NCBI GenBank assembly: GCA_002946415.1
Contig: NJPS01000076.1
Span: 620,001-684,000 of the forward strand
Direction: 5' to 3'
DNA length: 64,000 bases
Source of the DNA: Rutstroemia sp. NJR-2017a BVV2
Taxonomy: Eukaryota; Ascomycota; Leotiomycetes; Helotiales; Rutstroemiaceae
The first letter of the stretch is position 1. Each line of letters opens with the position of its first letter. Position numbers and translations under genes: made by a program. The notes beneath the pieces are model-generated. The model was not told the origin of the DNA. It did not search any database and was given only the letters and a program-made list of their open reading frames with translations. Shown here in pieces: positions 1 through 10,589 of the stretch.

Positions 1-60
1 GCGGTCACACTAATACAAGACTCATTAGGAAGAGAGAAGGTGTTAGATGGAGATGGGACA

Positions 61-220
61 CTCTCCGGTGCAGAAGTAATAGGCCGGCGACAATGTGCGA
101 AAGGCAACTGGAAAATAAGAAGATTATGATGTCTCAGGTTCTTTAGGACATTCGTTTGACAACAGTAATCAGCTACAATATATTGTTCCAAATCAGCCTG
201 TCTTTCCTCCTCTGGACAGC
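61..220. repeat. MITE family copy 1 (full length, about 160 bp)
   Basis: Left end reads CTCTCCGGTGCAGAAGTAAT and the right end, reverse-complemented, begins with a related sequence carrying the AACAGGC-like core. The middle is AT-rich and resembles the other copies (3096, 11463, 14451, 45223), including a segment near CAGCTACAATATATTG. It is the most diverged of the full-length copies. No reading frame lies inside. A target-site duplication could not be resolved. Confidence 0.75.
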
Positions 221-1982
221 GACCGCAACTATGGGGACACTTGGCGTGCAGAGTTTCCTGATTACAACAGCCAGATCAAACGGCTCTTTCTTGTATTTCA
301 GAAAGCCATTCCCCCACAGTTAATGAGATACTTAGTTCAACTGATTTACTCTTATAGAAGGACGCAATAGAAATCCAAAATATGGTAACACTAGATTCCT
401 TGATGTTATTCTAACGCGTCGTCAATTCTAACTTTGCGTGCTAGTCTCTAATCCCTCAGGCCTCTCCCGTTACACACAGTATTCCTAACTGCAAAGGGTT
501 ACTGTAAGTGGAGTCCCATTCGTCAACTCCACGACAGGGGACATTCAGACAATATGCGCATCTGCGTGGTTGGGACACTTGTGTGTTGGTTACGAAGGAC
601 GCGTGTGCGAGAACACTTGCAATCGATAGGGTTGCTGTCGCAATTCTGTGAGAGTTATTGTTGTCAAAGTCCGAAATACCAGTGTCACTGTCGATGAATG
701 CCACCGTCGATATCATTATCAAAATGCAAAATGTTACTGTAGATAGCTACCCAGTTTCGGCTTCATCGTTATCTTTCTTTTCGTCTTTTGAAAAGAGCAT
801 CACTCAGATGGTATGATGCTGTCCCAAAGCTGGTCTTTGGATTACATAAATGGTTGCCTCTTCGTGTTCCTTGCGTTTCTTATATAGAGAGAAGAAGAAA
901 TACTTAGGCTGCGGACTAGACTCACCACCACGTGGACATCTGCCTACTTACTGCTTAGTACCACATAGGTACCTATCTTGTTACGCAGAGGATAGAAGTA
1001 GAGATTGAAGCCTCAATATTCACTATCATCTACTCAAAGTAGTTTAAGTCTCTGGTAGTCATATGCTGACTGCAATTTGTGAATGAGTGGAGATGCAGGT
1101 TGATGGGATTCACTACTTGTGATCATGGTGTATTTATATGTTTCCTCATACCACTTTCAGTAATAGTAAGCAAAGAAGCCACTTAACACTATCTAAACGG
1201 ACTACGGTATAACGAGAGTATTGATTGAATTGATGACCTGATGTAACCATCGATGCTGTACTCCTTTACTATGAACAAGGATTGTAATATCATATCGGAC
1301 TTTGACAGCAAGATCGATTAACGATAGTAAAATTCAGACTTTAACAGTAATATCAACTATCGACAGTGATGTTTTAGGCCTTTACAGTGATATCAGGGGA
1401 TACGAGCTGTCAGAGCTGAAGAAATGCGGTTAGCAGTGATGGGAGTAGTGTACGGCCGTATTACGGTGGCTGATATCGGCCTTCTAATACATACGTACGT
1501 ACATATTATCAGATTTGATACCACTGGGGATATACTAGAATACCGGAATTTAGGATGGAATGTAGAATAATTGCCTGAGGACTTGCAGATTCGCTTCACA
1601 ATTGCCTAGTTAGGAAGTTCAAATTCCTGGAAGGTCTGGAATGTATTACATTCCAGTATATTAGTATACGGCCAGTATTAGTGATATCGAATCTAAATAC
1701 ATATCACCAGGAATATATCCTCAATAATCTATACGTATCACTATAGTGGGGCGTATACAAAATACTGAAAATACTAGTCCCATCACTGGCGGTTAGTGAA
1801 TTCGCAGTTCATTAGTTCAGTAATTATATATATATAGTGCATTTCCATAACCTGCACAAACAGGTATACATCTATAACTCCCATGCCCGAGTTTCTCAAC
1901 GAAGATTTCGTCAGAGATCTATAAGATTCCTTGCCAGCTCGATGGTAGGCGCTAGATACAGGTAGATGCGTGAAAGAAGTAG
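221..1982. other. Intergenic, AT-rich, no gene seen
   Basis: About 1.8 kb with no convincing coding sequence; the short open frames have no recognisable protein character. Positions 1297-1397 contain a degenerate tandem repeat of about 40 bp units, each starting near ACTTT(G/A)ACAG and containing ATC-rich palindromes. GATATC-like palindromes recur up to about 1700. It resembles decayed repeat DNA at the edge of a transposon-rich arm. Confidence 0.5.
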
Positions 1983-2617
1983 TTAGGCACACTTCGGCTG
2001 CCAACCAGAGGGTGCTAACTCAAACCCAGAGTCTACGAACGCAGGAGCCACTGTTGTGCAAGTCAGACGAATAGGTCCGTTGATACATAGAAGAAAGCTC
2101 AAGAATAACAGACAGCAAAGAGAAAATGGGGAGGCTTGCCTGTCGTTCCCACCAGTGTCCACTTCCCGTGACTTAACGCCTGCTGCCACTCATGCGCAGC
2201 AATCACCACCTGCGGCGTCTGATTTCGGAAGATATCTGGACCCAAAAGCTTCTCCCTCACCGGCTGACCGTCGTCCAAAGACAAGTAGAGTGATAACGGC
2301 GCCCCGGCGTAGTAGTGCCAGACTTCAGCCGCGTCGACTCGGTGCCAATACGATTTGCCAACCGCACCCTCCAATAGGTAGTAGATTGCGGTGCTAACGG
2401 ATCGATTGCCATATAGGGCAGGGTCACGAAAGCTCTCTAGATAATAACCCTTCTCCACGCTCGGCGCCAGTCCTAGCTGGTTGATGACATCTTGTGCGGA
2501 GTGGTTTTCACCGGGCCGTGATATGCCCTGAGCGGTTCCAGCAGATGGCGCCGGAATTTTCGCAAGAGCTTCAATGGACAATAATAGAGAGATGAGTAGA
2601 ACGAATTTGGGAAACAT
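1983..2617 (-). CDS. Cupin_5 (DUF985) family protein, probably secreted
   Basis: Two exons, complement(1983..2050, 2140..2617), 181 aa. The start is the ATG at 2617, followed by a hydrophobic signal-like segment (FPKFVLLISLLLSIEALA). The body carries the DUF985 cupin pattern: EKGYYLESFRDP, TAIYYLLEG, HRVDAAEVWHYYAG, LGPD, PQVVIAAHEWQ and WTLVGTT, continuing after the intron as VAPAFVDSGFELAPSGW. The frame only joins if the 89 bp intron (2139-2051) begins with GC (G|GCAAGC) and ends ACAG, with a CTGAC branch site; this would be a GC-AG intron. The family is a small beta-barrel cupin of unknown substrate. The signal peptide is unusual for the family and is an inference. Confidence 0.85.
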
Positions 2618-2629
2618 GATCAACGTCAA

Positions 2630-3095
2630 GTGAAGCTTTCACTGCGGCACGGTTCCAGAGAATATCCGCTGAAAAGTTAGACCTGTGCAGTGGAAGCTTC
2701 GATCATGAACAAATGATACAGTTTGTAGGTTCAGACAGAATATCTTGTAGAATTAGAAGGTAGAAGAGACTGAGGAAGAGAAGAGGTATTTCAGCTCCTT
2801 GCACAATGACAAATTTTGATGATTACGATGCTGCAATTCGATTGGCAGCCACCCACATAAGCTGCATAGCAAATACTAATACTCATGCGTTCATTTACCC
2901 CTCACGCGACTGACCCACGTTACATGGGCGGAAATGATCTACTGTGAAGTTCACCAAAGGCCAAGATATTCTTCCCGCTCATGGCGCGGTGGCGCACGCC
3001 ACTATATTGAAGAATAAATAATGTCGGAAGATGGGGCGGAGGACGATGCTGTGTGTGGAAAACCACCGTGGACCGAGACCGGGCTCCTACCCCGC
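2630..3095. other. Intergenic, upstream of the cupin gene
   Basis: No coding sequence supported. It presumably contains the promoter of the cupin gene on the minus strand. No clear TATA element was recognised. Confidence 0.4.
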
Positions 3096-3150
3096 CTCTC
3101 CGGTGCAGAAATAACAGGCTGGCAATAATATCCAAACGACAACTGGATAC
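3096..3150. repeat. MITE family copy 2 (left-end fragment)
   Basis: Begins CTCTCCGGTGCAGAAATAAC, matching the left arm of the 160 bp MITE. It stops at CAACTGGATA, where a (CA)n run of about 20 bp starts. The remainder of the element is missing here. The break coincides with the probable 3' end of the adjacent LINE, suggesting that insertion of the LINE or a later deletion removed the rest. Confidence 0.7.
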
Positions 3151-5185
3151 ACACACACACACAATTTATTAACGCCCGGCGGCTAACCCGATAGGGCAAC
3201 TATTACTAATATACAAGAACATTTCTTACAGTAAATTCTTAACTCCTTGAGCCCATACATCAACTGTTTCTGCTTCTGGCTTCTCTCTTCTGACTTATCT
3301 TTACGGGTTCTCGTGGGTTAGTAATGTTAGCAGGCTAGCTTGAAGGCTATTCTCCAAGTGTTCAGCGTCCTATCCTCAGCAGCTGAAGCGGTGCCTCCTG
3401 TCTACGGCACGAGGTGGTTAGTGTTAGGTAGTTGGAAAGTAGTAAAGGGCTGTCAGTTTTGTTGGCTGTTTTCTTGCCACGGGTCAGCATCAAGCCGGCT
3501 TGTGGCTATCGCAAATCGTATCGTCACTCGGACTGCTTTCATGTTAGGAGTCCAACTCTTGTTATCCGATGGTGATTTTCCTCCTAGGTAGAATGAAATG
3601 TTGCTTCTGTGAATCTCTGTACACTGAAGCATCTCTGTTCGGTGCGTAATCCATCTTCGGCATCGAAAAAGGAAATGTTCAACTGTTTCTCTTGCTTCCC
3701 CACAGGCGCACTGATCTGACGGTGCAGCTTTGATGAGGAATAGATACGCGTTCAACCTCGCTATTCCTGTCCTTAGCTGAGCAAGCACACTCGCTTCTTT
3801 CTGGGTTAACTGGTCGTACAACTCTCGAGTATGTTTGCCCGGTAATGCTATATCTACTTTTTTAGATAGTTTTCCAACCTTCTCCGGTAACCCTGTAGTA
3901 GTACCTCGCTCGGCGCGCGCTACGTTGAGTGTTGTAGTACGTATTCTCGGGAGTGGTATCTGTGGTCCTGTACCTTGTCTGGTAGCTTCATTGGCCTTCT
4001 CTTTAGCACATGTCCAGAGTTCCTCGTCTTCGCCCTTTGGTAACCATACTACGGTGATAGTGTTGCATTTTCTCTTAAGTTTGTTGATTGATTCGTAGAT
4101 GTTGCAAATCTGTTCCTGGCCAGACTGTTGGCGTGGGTTCCTAAGCGTGAGGACGACAGCTTTGTTTCTTGTCCACAGCGTAATACTGTGATATTTACGC
4201 TGCGGTAAATGCTGAAGAGCGCGGGCCATTGCTGTCAGTTCTGCAATATACAGGTTCTGCTCTGTTCTTGGGCCTAGAGTGAAGCAGAGCGTTTCGACTG
4301 TGGGATCATCTCCGACTCGCTTGCGTGTCTTGATTGCTGCACCCAGTCCAACCACGCCATTTCGTGCTGAGCTGCTTACGGCAATATATGCTGCTCGGTT
4401 CGAGTCCGGTTGCCTCGTCATTTCCTTGTTGGTGATAGTTTGAACTCTCTTCTCCCACGGCGGTAGAGTGAATGGGTGGATAGTTTCCATTTCCTCCATC
4501 GCAATACCTTTGAGTTTTTCTGCTACCTGATAGAGAGGCGAGCGGTGTTGTTTCCTGAATTTCCGTATTCGGGAAGTGTTCCTGCGGAGTGGATTGGTGT
4601 CAGGCAGGGCGTGTATGTCTGTCCATATCTTGATGGCTCTCCTCCACAGTCTATCCTCTACTGTAGGGATGGTCGCCTCCGCCTCTGCCACGCTCGTGGC
4701 GACCGTCATGAATGTTCCTACAATCGCTTGCGCTCCTATCTTCTGGACTCTATTAATGGGTGTGGCCGACTTGTATCTGCACTCATGCATCCATACATTG
4801 GAAGCATAATCCACCACTGGAGTGACTGTAGCCGTGAAGAGTTGTCGGGCCGTGGCCGGTGACAGCCCTTTGAGCCGTCTAAGCTCTATTACCGCCTCGA
4901 GCCCTTTGGAAGCAGCTCTCGCCATATGCTCTCTATATTTAAGTTTCGCGTCCATAATCACGCCGAGAATTTTAACGCTCTCCTTCGGTTGAACAGCTTG
5001 TCCTTTGACAGTGAACGGCTGATCGTCTGTTTTGTACGATTTGCGAGTAAAATGGATGATGGCTGTCTTTTCCGGTTCGAAAGTTGCACCGCTTCTCTTT
5101 TCCCATTCTGTGGCGCTACGAATGATTGCCTCTATACCTTCTCGGTTGCTCTGTGCTGTAGCAGGAACAGAATTATATTACAATC
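3150..5185 (-). mobile_element. 5'-truncated non-LTR retrotransposon (Tad-like LINE)
   Basis: On the minus strand an open frame runs from about 5185 to a stop at 3453. It starts inside the reverse transcriptase C-terminal part (motif EKTAIIHFTRK followed by VKILGVIMDAKL) and continues into an RNase H-like domain and a Cys-rich tail (CACGEARETVEHFLFRC). An in-frame stop precedes it at about 5185, and the catalytic RT palm motifs are absent. The element is therefore a 5'-truncated copy, as is common for target-primed retrotransposition. The 3' untranslated part probably extends to the (CA)n tract near 3150-3165. It is not expected to be mobile by itself. Confidence 0.8.
3453..5185 (-). pseudogene. 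LINE ORF2 fragment: RT C-terminus plus RNase H-like domain
   Basis: Open without stops for about 575 codons, but it lacks an ATG in a plausible place because its 5' part is gone. After the RT thumb region (about 5120-4500) comes an RNase H fold region. This keeps AELTAM (the Glu position) but reads AYIAVSSS where catalytic enzymes have TDGS, and LWTRNKA where they have TDN. The phrase NPRQQSGQ is typical of fungal LINE RNase H-like domains. A short zinc-knuckle-like C-x-C...H...C stretch follows near the end. Function is lost by truncation; the residue changes may be lineage-wide rather than decay of this copy. Confidence 0.7.
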
Positions 5186-6883
5186 TACTAGTAAACTATA
5201 ATACAAGTAAGGCCAGCGACCTCCTTACCACACTTTCCCTCAGGTCTCAAGACTCTTGCCTAAGCTCACTATTTTGTACCTGATTCGAGAGGTCCGCCCG
5301 GAGCACAGCATTCCTCTATATCCTCTGCCCTGTTTGCTCCTTAAGCCTACATCAGTACACCATGCCAACTGCCCTATATACTCTCCCTGTAGACCGACAC
5401 ACGCATCCGTCCTCTCAGGCTATATAGACAGTGTCCCTGTCGCTGCCATTATATACCACGCCCCACAGCTGTAAACTGCTTCGCGTTACCTTGCCAGGTC
5501 TCCCCTCACAACAAGGCCGACTATGTCTCGCAGAGGTTGCCCTACTTATACCCCTAGCCAGGCAGCATAGTACGACGTTTCCCCTCTACTAACCAAAGTG
5601 TAGCTTCCTTCTCCCTGCCTGCTATGCCAGTTCTCCCTCTCCCGCTAGCCTGTACTCCCACATCTATAGCCTAGACCGCCAGCATTTTTAAGAATCGTAG
5701 TCGTACACGGGCCTGCCGCTGCAGTAGGGTTCCTTCGTACGATGTCGTGAGGGACTCTGCCATTCGAGAAAGAGTATTACGACCGTGTATCGTCCACCTA
5801 GATTTCCCTTGTACATCTTCTCTTCCTTCTCCTGCCGCTCAATATCCTGACCACAAATCGTTCGTTTAACAAGAGCTCGTCGGATCATTCGATTAACTGG
5901 AGCTTCGACTGGTCCTTTCGGTGACGTACGACCTGTACCGGCCTTCCATACCGTCCGGTGAAAATTCTGCAACCCACCCCAGAGGTGTCCTGTCGTACGA
6001 CTAGGCATCGGTTCCACATCGAATTTATCGAGGGCCTGTTCTCTAGGTCAGGTAATCGTACGTCGGATGGTTTTCATACCCATTTTGATGGTAGTCCTCT
6101 GTTCTGATGTGGCCACATCGCCGTCGTGCGATGGGGGGGAGGCAACCTCCACCGACGCCCACGATACCACAACAGCTCCATCGAATGCGCTTGTCTCCCG
6201 TTGGCTCTACGATAATATTAATCGTAGGTTCGTAGCCAGCACCACGTACAGGTGGGAGTTCGACTTTGCCAGCCACAACTGGATACAGTATAGTTCGAAA
6301 TCGGCTTCAGTTCGGAACACTCAATGATTTTCATTTTTAACCCACTAGCCCTATATTGCTAGTCTACTCACTTACCCTTGTATTCACTTATCTTCAAGCT
6401 CTGCGGTATTACACGTGATTTAAAGACTTCTACCTGAAGTTAGCCGATTTCGGCTGTTAAACTTGAAATTAGATTCCTGCCTAAGAATTAAAAAAGCTTA
6501 CTGTAATAATCATCCATAACTACAGTATGCCGACCAAAATAGTTAACTTAAGAATGCAATGTTGATCCCGCTTGCCTCCTGAACACATCCCTTCACTCGT
6601 ATCCACTTTTTTTGCAGCAATGCAATAATTGTCTCGTGGCCTTTATCTAGTAGCTATTTCCTTGACACGTGATTCATGATAGCATCGTAGACTACCCCTG
6701 AGTGTATCTGTACAATCCTCGCAACGCTAACCTTCTCTAAACGACTGTGATAGCTCTGCCGAAGCGCTTTCTATCTCACATATATTATTGAATTGACCCA
6801 TCGAGTGCTTTCCTTTCCTTACTTCGGTGCCTATGCTTTAAAACAACTGGTAAATCACGACGCCTCGTCGCATAAGTTCCAGG
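5186..6883. other. Repeat-derived region without a recognisable gene
   Basis: About 1.7 kb. Two open stretches on the minus strand (6276-6043 and 6017-5688) follow each other in related composition but match no family I know; they could be remnants of one interrupted element ORF. The sequence is dotted with near-copies of the palindrome TCGTACGA (about 5735, 5925, 5995, 6058). Positions 6287-6318 recur in opposite orientation at 11431-11463. From 6330 on the DNA is AT-rich and featureless up to the 3' end of the ankyrin/CorA gene. Confidence 0.45.
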
Positions 6884-9800
6884 CTAGGATCTTTTCTTTC
6901 CAGAAGCGGGATATGCTGCTGTTCTTGTCCGCTTTATTTGCTCACTCCGACCCAAGCCTCTTTCTACATCTTCCTTGTTCTGTCGAAACGGCCGTTTGAA
7001 TCGAAATAGCCTGTCGAAGCGTTGTTCGAGATTGTCCTCTAACTTAGTATCAGGATTGAGTCAGCAAGATTCGTAAGATGACTAACTAAAATACTTACAC
7101 CTTCGCTCCGTTTGAAGATGATCCATACAGTAAAGGTTATGAACATTAATAGAGCAGCAAGCGGAATATACCACCACCATGCGGGGTTGTTTTCCAATAC
7201 GTCGACATTCATACCGAACAGACTCTGAGAAGATGATCAGTTTCATTCCTACAAGGGGTTAATACTGCTCTTACTGCGATAAAGAGCAAAGGAAGAAATA
7301 TAAACTTTAACACGTTAGCAGTATTATATAGAACCAGATACTTGTTGGGGACCTTATACCGTTATCCAACTGAGACGCTTCATGCTTCTATTTGTCCTTG
7401 TTGACTTTTGGGCTTCTGCAATGGAGGTCAAGTTAAATTCCTGATTCTTTGTCAGTTCAATACTCCAATTATGGAAGATATGCTTGAGAACCAATTGAAT
7501 GATATTCTGAGACGAATTAATGAAGTCAGTCAGACGCTTTTCACACCCATCTTTTAAATTTTGTATTTCGATATCCACATTATCCATTTCTTTCTTTACC
7601 TGGTCAGGAGTGTGTTCATGCAGCACTTTCCAAGCGTCGCTTGTATATTGTTCTTTGAATATTCTAAACGTGTCGACTTGCTTCTTCAGATTCGCTATAA
7701 GCAGCTCTAAGAGTTGAGCATCCTTTAGAAGTTCTTGTACTAAGTTCTGATCATTGCCGCCCGATTTCAGGACCATACTGCGCTATAAAAAGTCAGTTTA
7801 GCTCGAACTTGGAAAAAGTGGTTATACAGTGGATAATAGCCGTGTCTCGAAAACGTCGAAATTATGATCCCAGATACTTTGAATGCGCTGAATTAAAGGA
7901 AGGAAAAGATCTATCGCTGTGACAGGTACGCCTGCAAACTCTGAAGTGCTAAAGGAGAATTTTGAGCACAGGAACAACTTTGTGGAATTTGATTTGGCTT
8001 CGTGCGCCTCTGGTTTAACCATGATCCACAGTATTCCGTGCCTCTGTTTGTGATCCCCTGCAAATTTATCTAGATGATTGAAGGTCTCTGGCCACTCTTC
8101 TATTGCTGGAAGGAAAATACAAGTGACAAATAAGCCACATTCTAGGAAGCCTATGAGCCTTTTAGCAACTAAATCTCTTAATTCATAGTAAGAAATCCTT
8201 AGGATATACTTTACACTTACAGGTACTTGCTGGTGTTCGGCGCACAGTATCTATGCTAGGGGGTGATCTCATTTGAATTGTCCAACTCCAACTCTTGGAC
8301 AAGGGACGGAAACTTTGAGACATGTCCTGATATTTGGATTCTTGAGGCACCTTGCGCCACCAACGGCAACGTAAGTCAAATTCCAGACCGTCATGCAGTA
8401 AAGAGCCATCTACAAGGATGCTACTACGTATTAGTGCTAAAGAAAACACAGAATCTGAGGCTGATAGCAAATACATACAATATTCGTTTTGCATAATTTT
8501 TTCTGCTCATGAAATCGGTCTCTCTAGCAGGTAGCTTGTCGCTATACGAAGAAAGAGGGTACGATAAATCGTTGAGCTCCATTTTCATTTTCAATGTATT
8601 ATCCCAGACCAAGACTTCGGGTGGTTCACTATTGATCATCTCGATATGACATGCGAGACCCCGGGCTAAACAGCATCTCCAGTCTGTCGCAGAAAGCGAA
8701 GAGGTATTATATTTGGCCTTAGAGAATAGTAAAAGGGCCATTTGAGAGAATCCAGACTGTATAGCTAGTTGAAATGGAGTATTGTCGCTAAGATCTGATA
8801 TATCAGTTGATCCTCCGCTTTCCAATAGACGCTTAGCAGCCAGAATATCACGCTTCTCAACTGCTAAATGAAGAGGTGTCTGTCCAGACTCGTCCTGTGT
8901 ATCCAGATGGATTTTTCCACCAGCATCAAGTAATAATTTTAGGGCCGCCGTGTTACCAGAGGCCACACAGACATGAAGCACGGATAATCGGTTAGTACTT
9001 CGTGGCTGTATAGTGATATCTGCACCATAGTCGAGAAGGAGCCTCACTATCTCTTGTTTTCCATGCCATGCAGCTGCTTGAAGAGCGTTGCCATATTCTC
9101 CACCTTGAGCATTCACATCTGCCCCATGGTCGAGAAGTAGCTTCGCTATCGCTTGGTTTTCATATACTGCAGCTGCTTGAAGAGCGTTACCATAATATCC
9201 ACCTTGAGTATTTATATCTGCCCCACAGTCGAGAAGTAGTTTCGCTATCGCTTGGTCTCCATCCGCCGCAGCTGCTTGAAGAGCATTACCATAATATCCA
9301 CCTTGAGCATTTATATCTGCCCCATAGTCGAGAAGTAGCTTCGCTATCACTTGGTTTCCATGCCATACAGCTGCTTGAAGAGCATTACCATAATATCCAC
9401 CTTGAGCATTTATATCTGCTCTATAGTCGAGAAGTAGCTTCGCTATCACTTGGTTTTCATGTGCTGCAGCTGCTTGAAGAGCATTACCAAAATATCCACC
9501 TTGAGCATTTATATCTGCCCCATAGTCGAGAAGTAGCTTCGCTATCGCTTGGTCTCCATCTGCCGCAGCTGCTTGAAGAGCGTTGCCATATTCTCCACCT
9601 TGAGCATTTATATCTGCCCCACGGTCGAGAAGTAGCTTCGCTGTCGCTTGGTTTCCATGCCATGCAGCTACTTGAAGAGCATTACCACAATATCCACCTT
9701 GAGCATTCACATCTGCCCCACGGTCGAGAAGTAGCTTCGCTATCGCTTGGTTTCCATCTGCTGCAGCTGCTGCAGCTGCTTGAAGAGCGTTGCTATATTC

Positions 9801-10085
9801 TCCACCTTGAGCATTCACATCTGCCCCACGGTCGAGAAGTAGCTTCGCTATCCCTTGGTTTTCATATACTGCAGCTGCTTGAAGAGCATTACCACAATAT
9901 CCACCTTGAGCATTTATATCTGCCCCACGGTCGAGAAGTAGCTTCGCTATCGCTTGATCTCCATCCGCCGCAGCTGCTTGAAGAGCATTACCATAATATC
10001 CACCTTGAATATTCATATCTGTACTATAGTCGAGAAGTAGCTTTACTATCTCTTCAGTTTCCCCTGCCCCAACTAACTGGCTCAA
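6884..10085 (-). CDS. Ankyrin-repeat protein with C-terminal CorA-like membrane domain (5' end undefined)
   Basis: Seven exons read by homology: complement(6884..7042, 7099..7224, 7275..7304, 7360..7782, 7828..8105, 8221..8423, 8479..10085). All junctions are GT-AG, with CTAAC/CTGAC branch sites in several introns. The N-terminal 450 residues are ankyrin repeats: ten near-identical 33-residue units (IAKLLLD-GAD-NAQGG) followed by three divergent ones. The C-terminus has the CorA-like signature: MKRLSWIT, FIFLPLLFIA, the pore motif GMN in SLFGMNVDVL, then a second membrane segment and a basic tail ending GKKRS. The exon 7275-7304 is only 30 bp. A further in-frame 54 bp intron is possible within exon 7360-7782 (it would join NIIQL to EFNLTS). 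There is no ATG at the left boundary: the frame opens just after a stop near 10100, so an upstream exon is missing or unrecognised. Such fungal fusions are usually orphan; ion transport is unproven. Confidence 0.8.
9060..10035 (-). repeat. Tandem array of about ten 99 bp ankyrin-coding repeats
   Basis: Ten consecutive 33-codon units that are almost identical at DNA level. Variation is confined to a few codons per unit: after QGG (YY, YC, YF, EY) and the turn before Q (ADGD, VYEN, WHGN, AHEN). One unit (about 9760-9780) carries a 9 bp expansion of GCTGCA, adding three alanines. The antisense strand is also open through the array because of its periodicity. Such homogeneity points to recent expansion or gene conversion. 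Confidence 0.85.
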
Positions 10086-10585
10086 TTCTATATCTCTTTA
10101 TTCGTTGATACAAAGGTGGAACAAGTGTAAATCTGATAAAAAAAGGCGGTTTCAGATATGCCTGCCTGTATTTCCAAGGAGTTGACTTCCTTTAGCATAG
10201 TGTAAAGGAGTACAGATGTGCCGTCAAAGTGCACGGTAAACAACACTACAAACGCTGCCGTTCAGTAATAAGAGTAAGTAAGGAAGAAGAGGATGTTGAT
10301 TGCAAGTATCTACACTAGTACTAGATATAAGAGGTGGAACCTCGGAACGGAAAAACATTTAACCCGGCCGCCAAGCATATACCACGGCTTCAACCCCATT
10401 ACAATAGGAAACGTGGCTCGAAGCTGATTTAAGCAGTTAGACAATATTTTCGATTGTTAGCTATTATCATATAGATAATTATGTTAGTTAGTATACAGTC
10501 GCTAACAAACTCAGCTTCTCCTCAACCTCACTATGAAAGTTTCAGCCCCGCTCGGTAGACAGAGATATCAATAAGCGCCTTACTT
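10086..10585. other. Region upstream of the ankyrin array
   Basis: No gene supported. On the minus strand near 10200-10165 a broken frame reads TPLHYAK-like, which may be a decayed ankyrin fragment or chance. The promoter or missing first exon of the ankyrin/CorA gene should lie here unless it was displaced by the Tc1/mariner insertion further right. Confidence 0.35.
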
Positions 10586-10589
10586 GAAT

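Noticed and set aside
4390..4410. GGTTCGAGTCC, like a tRNA B-box
   Set aside because: Lies inside the LINE coding frame; no A-box, acceptor stem or cloverleaf could be formed around it.
9060..10035. Regularly spaced repeats that could suggest a CRISPR array
   Set aside because: The repeats are continuous 99 bp coding units without spacers, in a eukaryotic genome.
9068..10108. 346-residue plus-strand frame with regular repeats
   Set aside because: It is the antisense shadow of the ankyrin array; the periodicity comes from the 99 bp units and the protein has no fold-like pattern.
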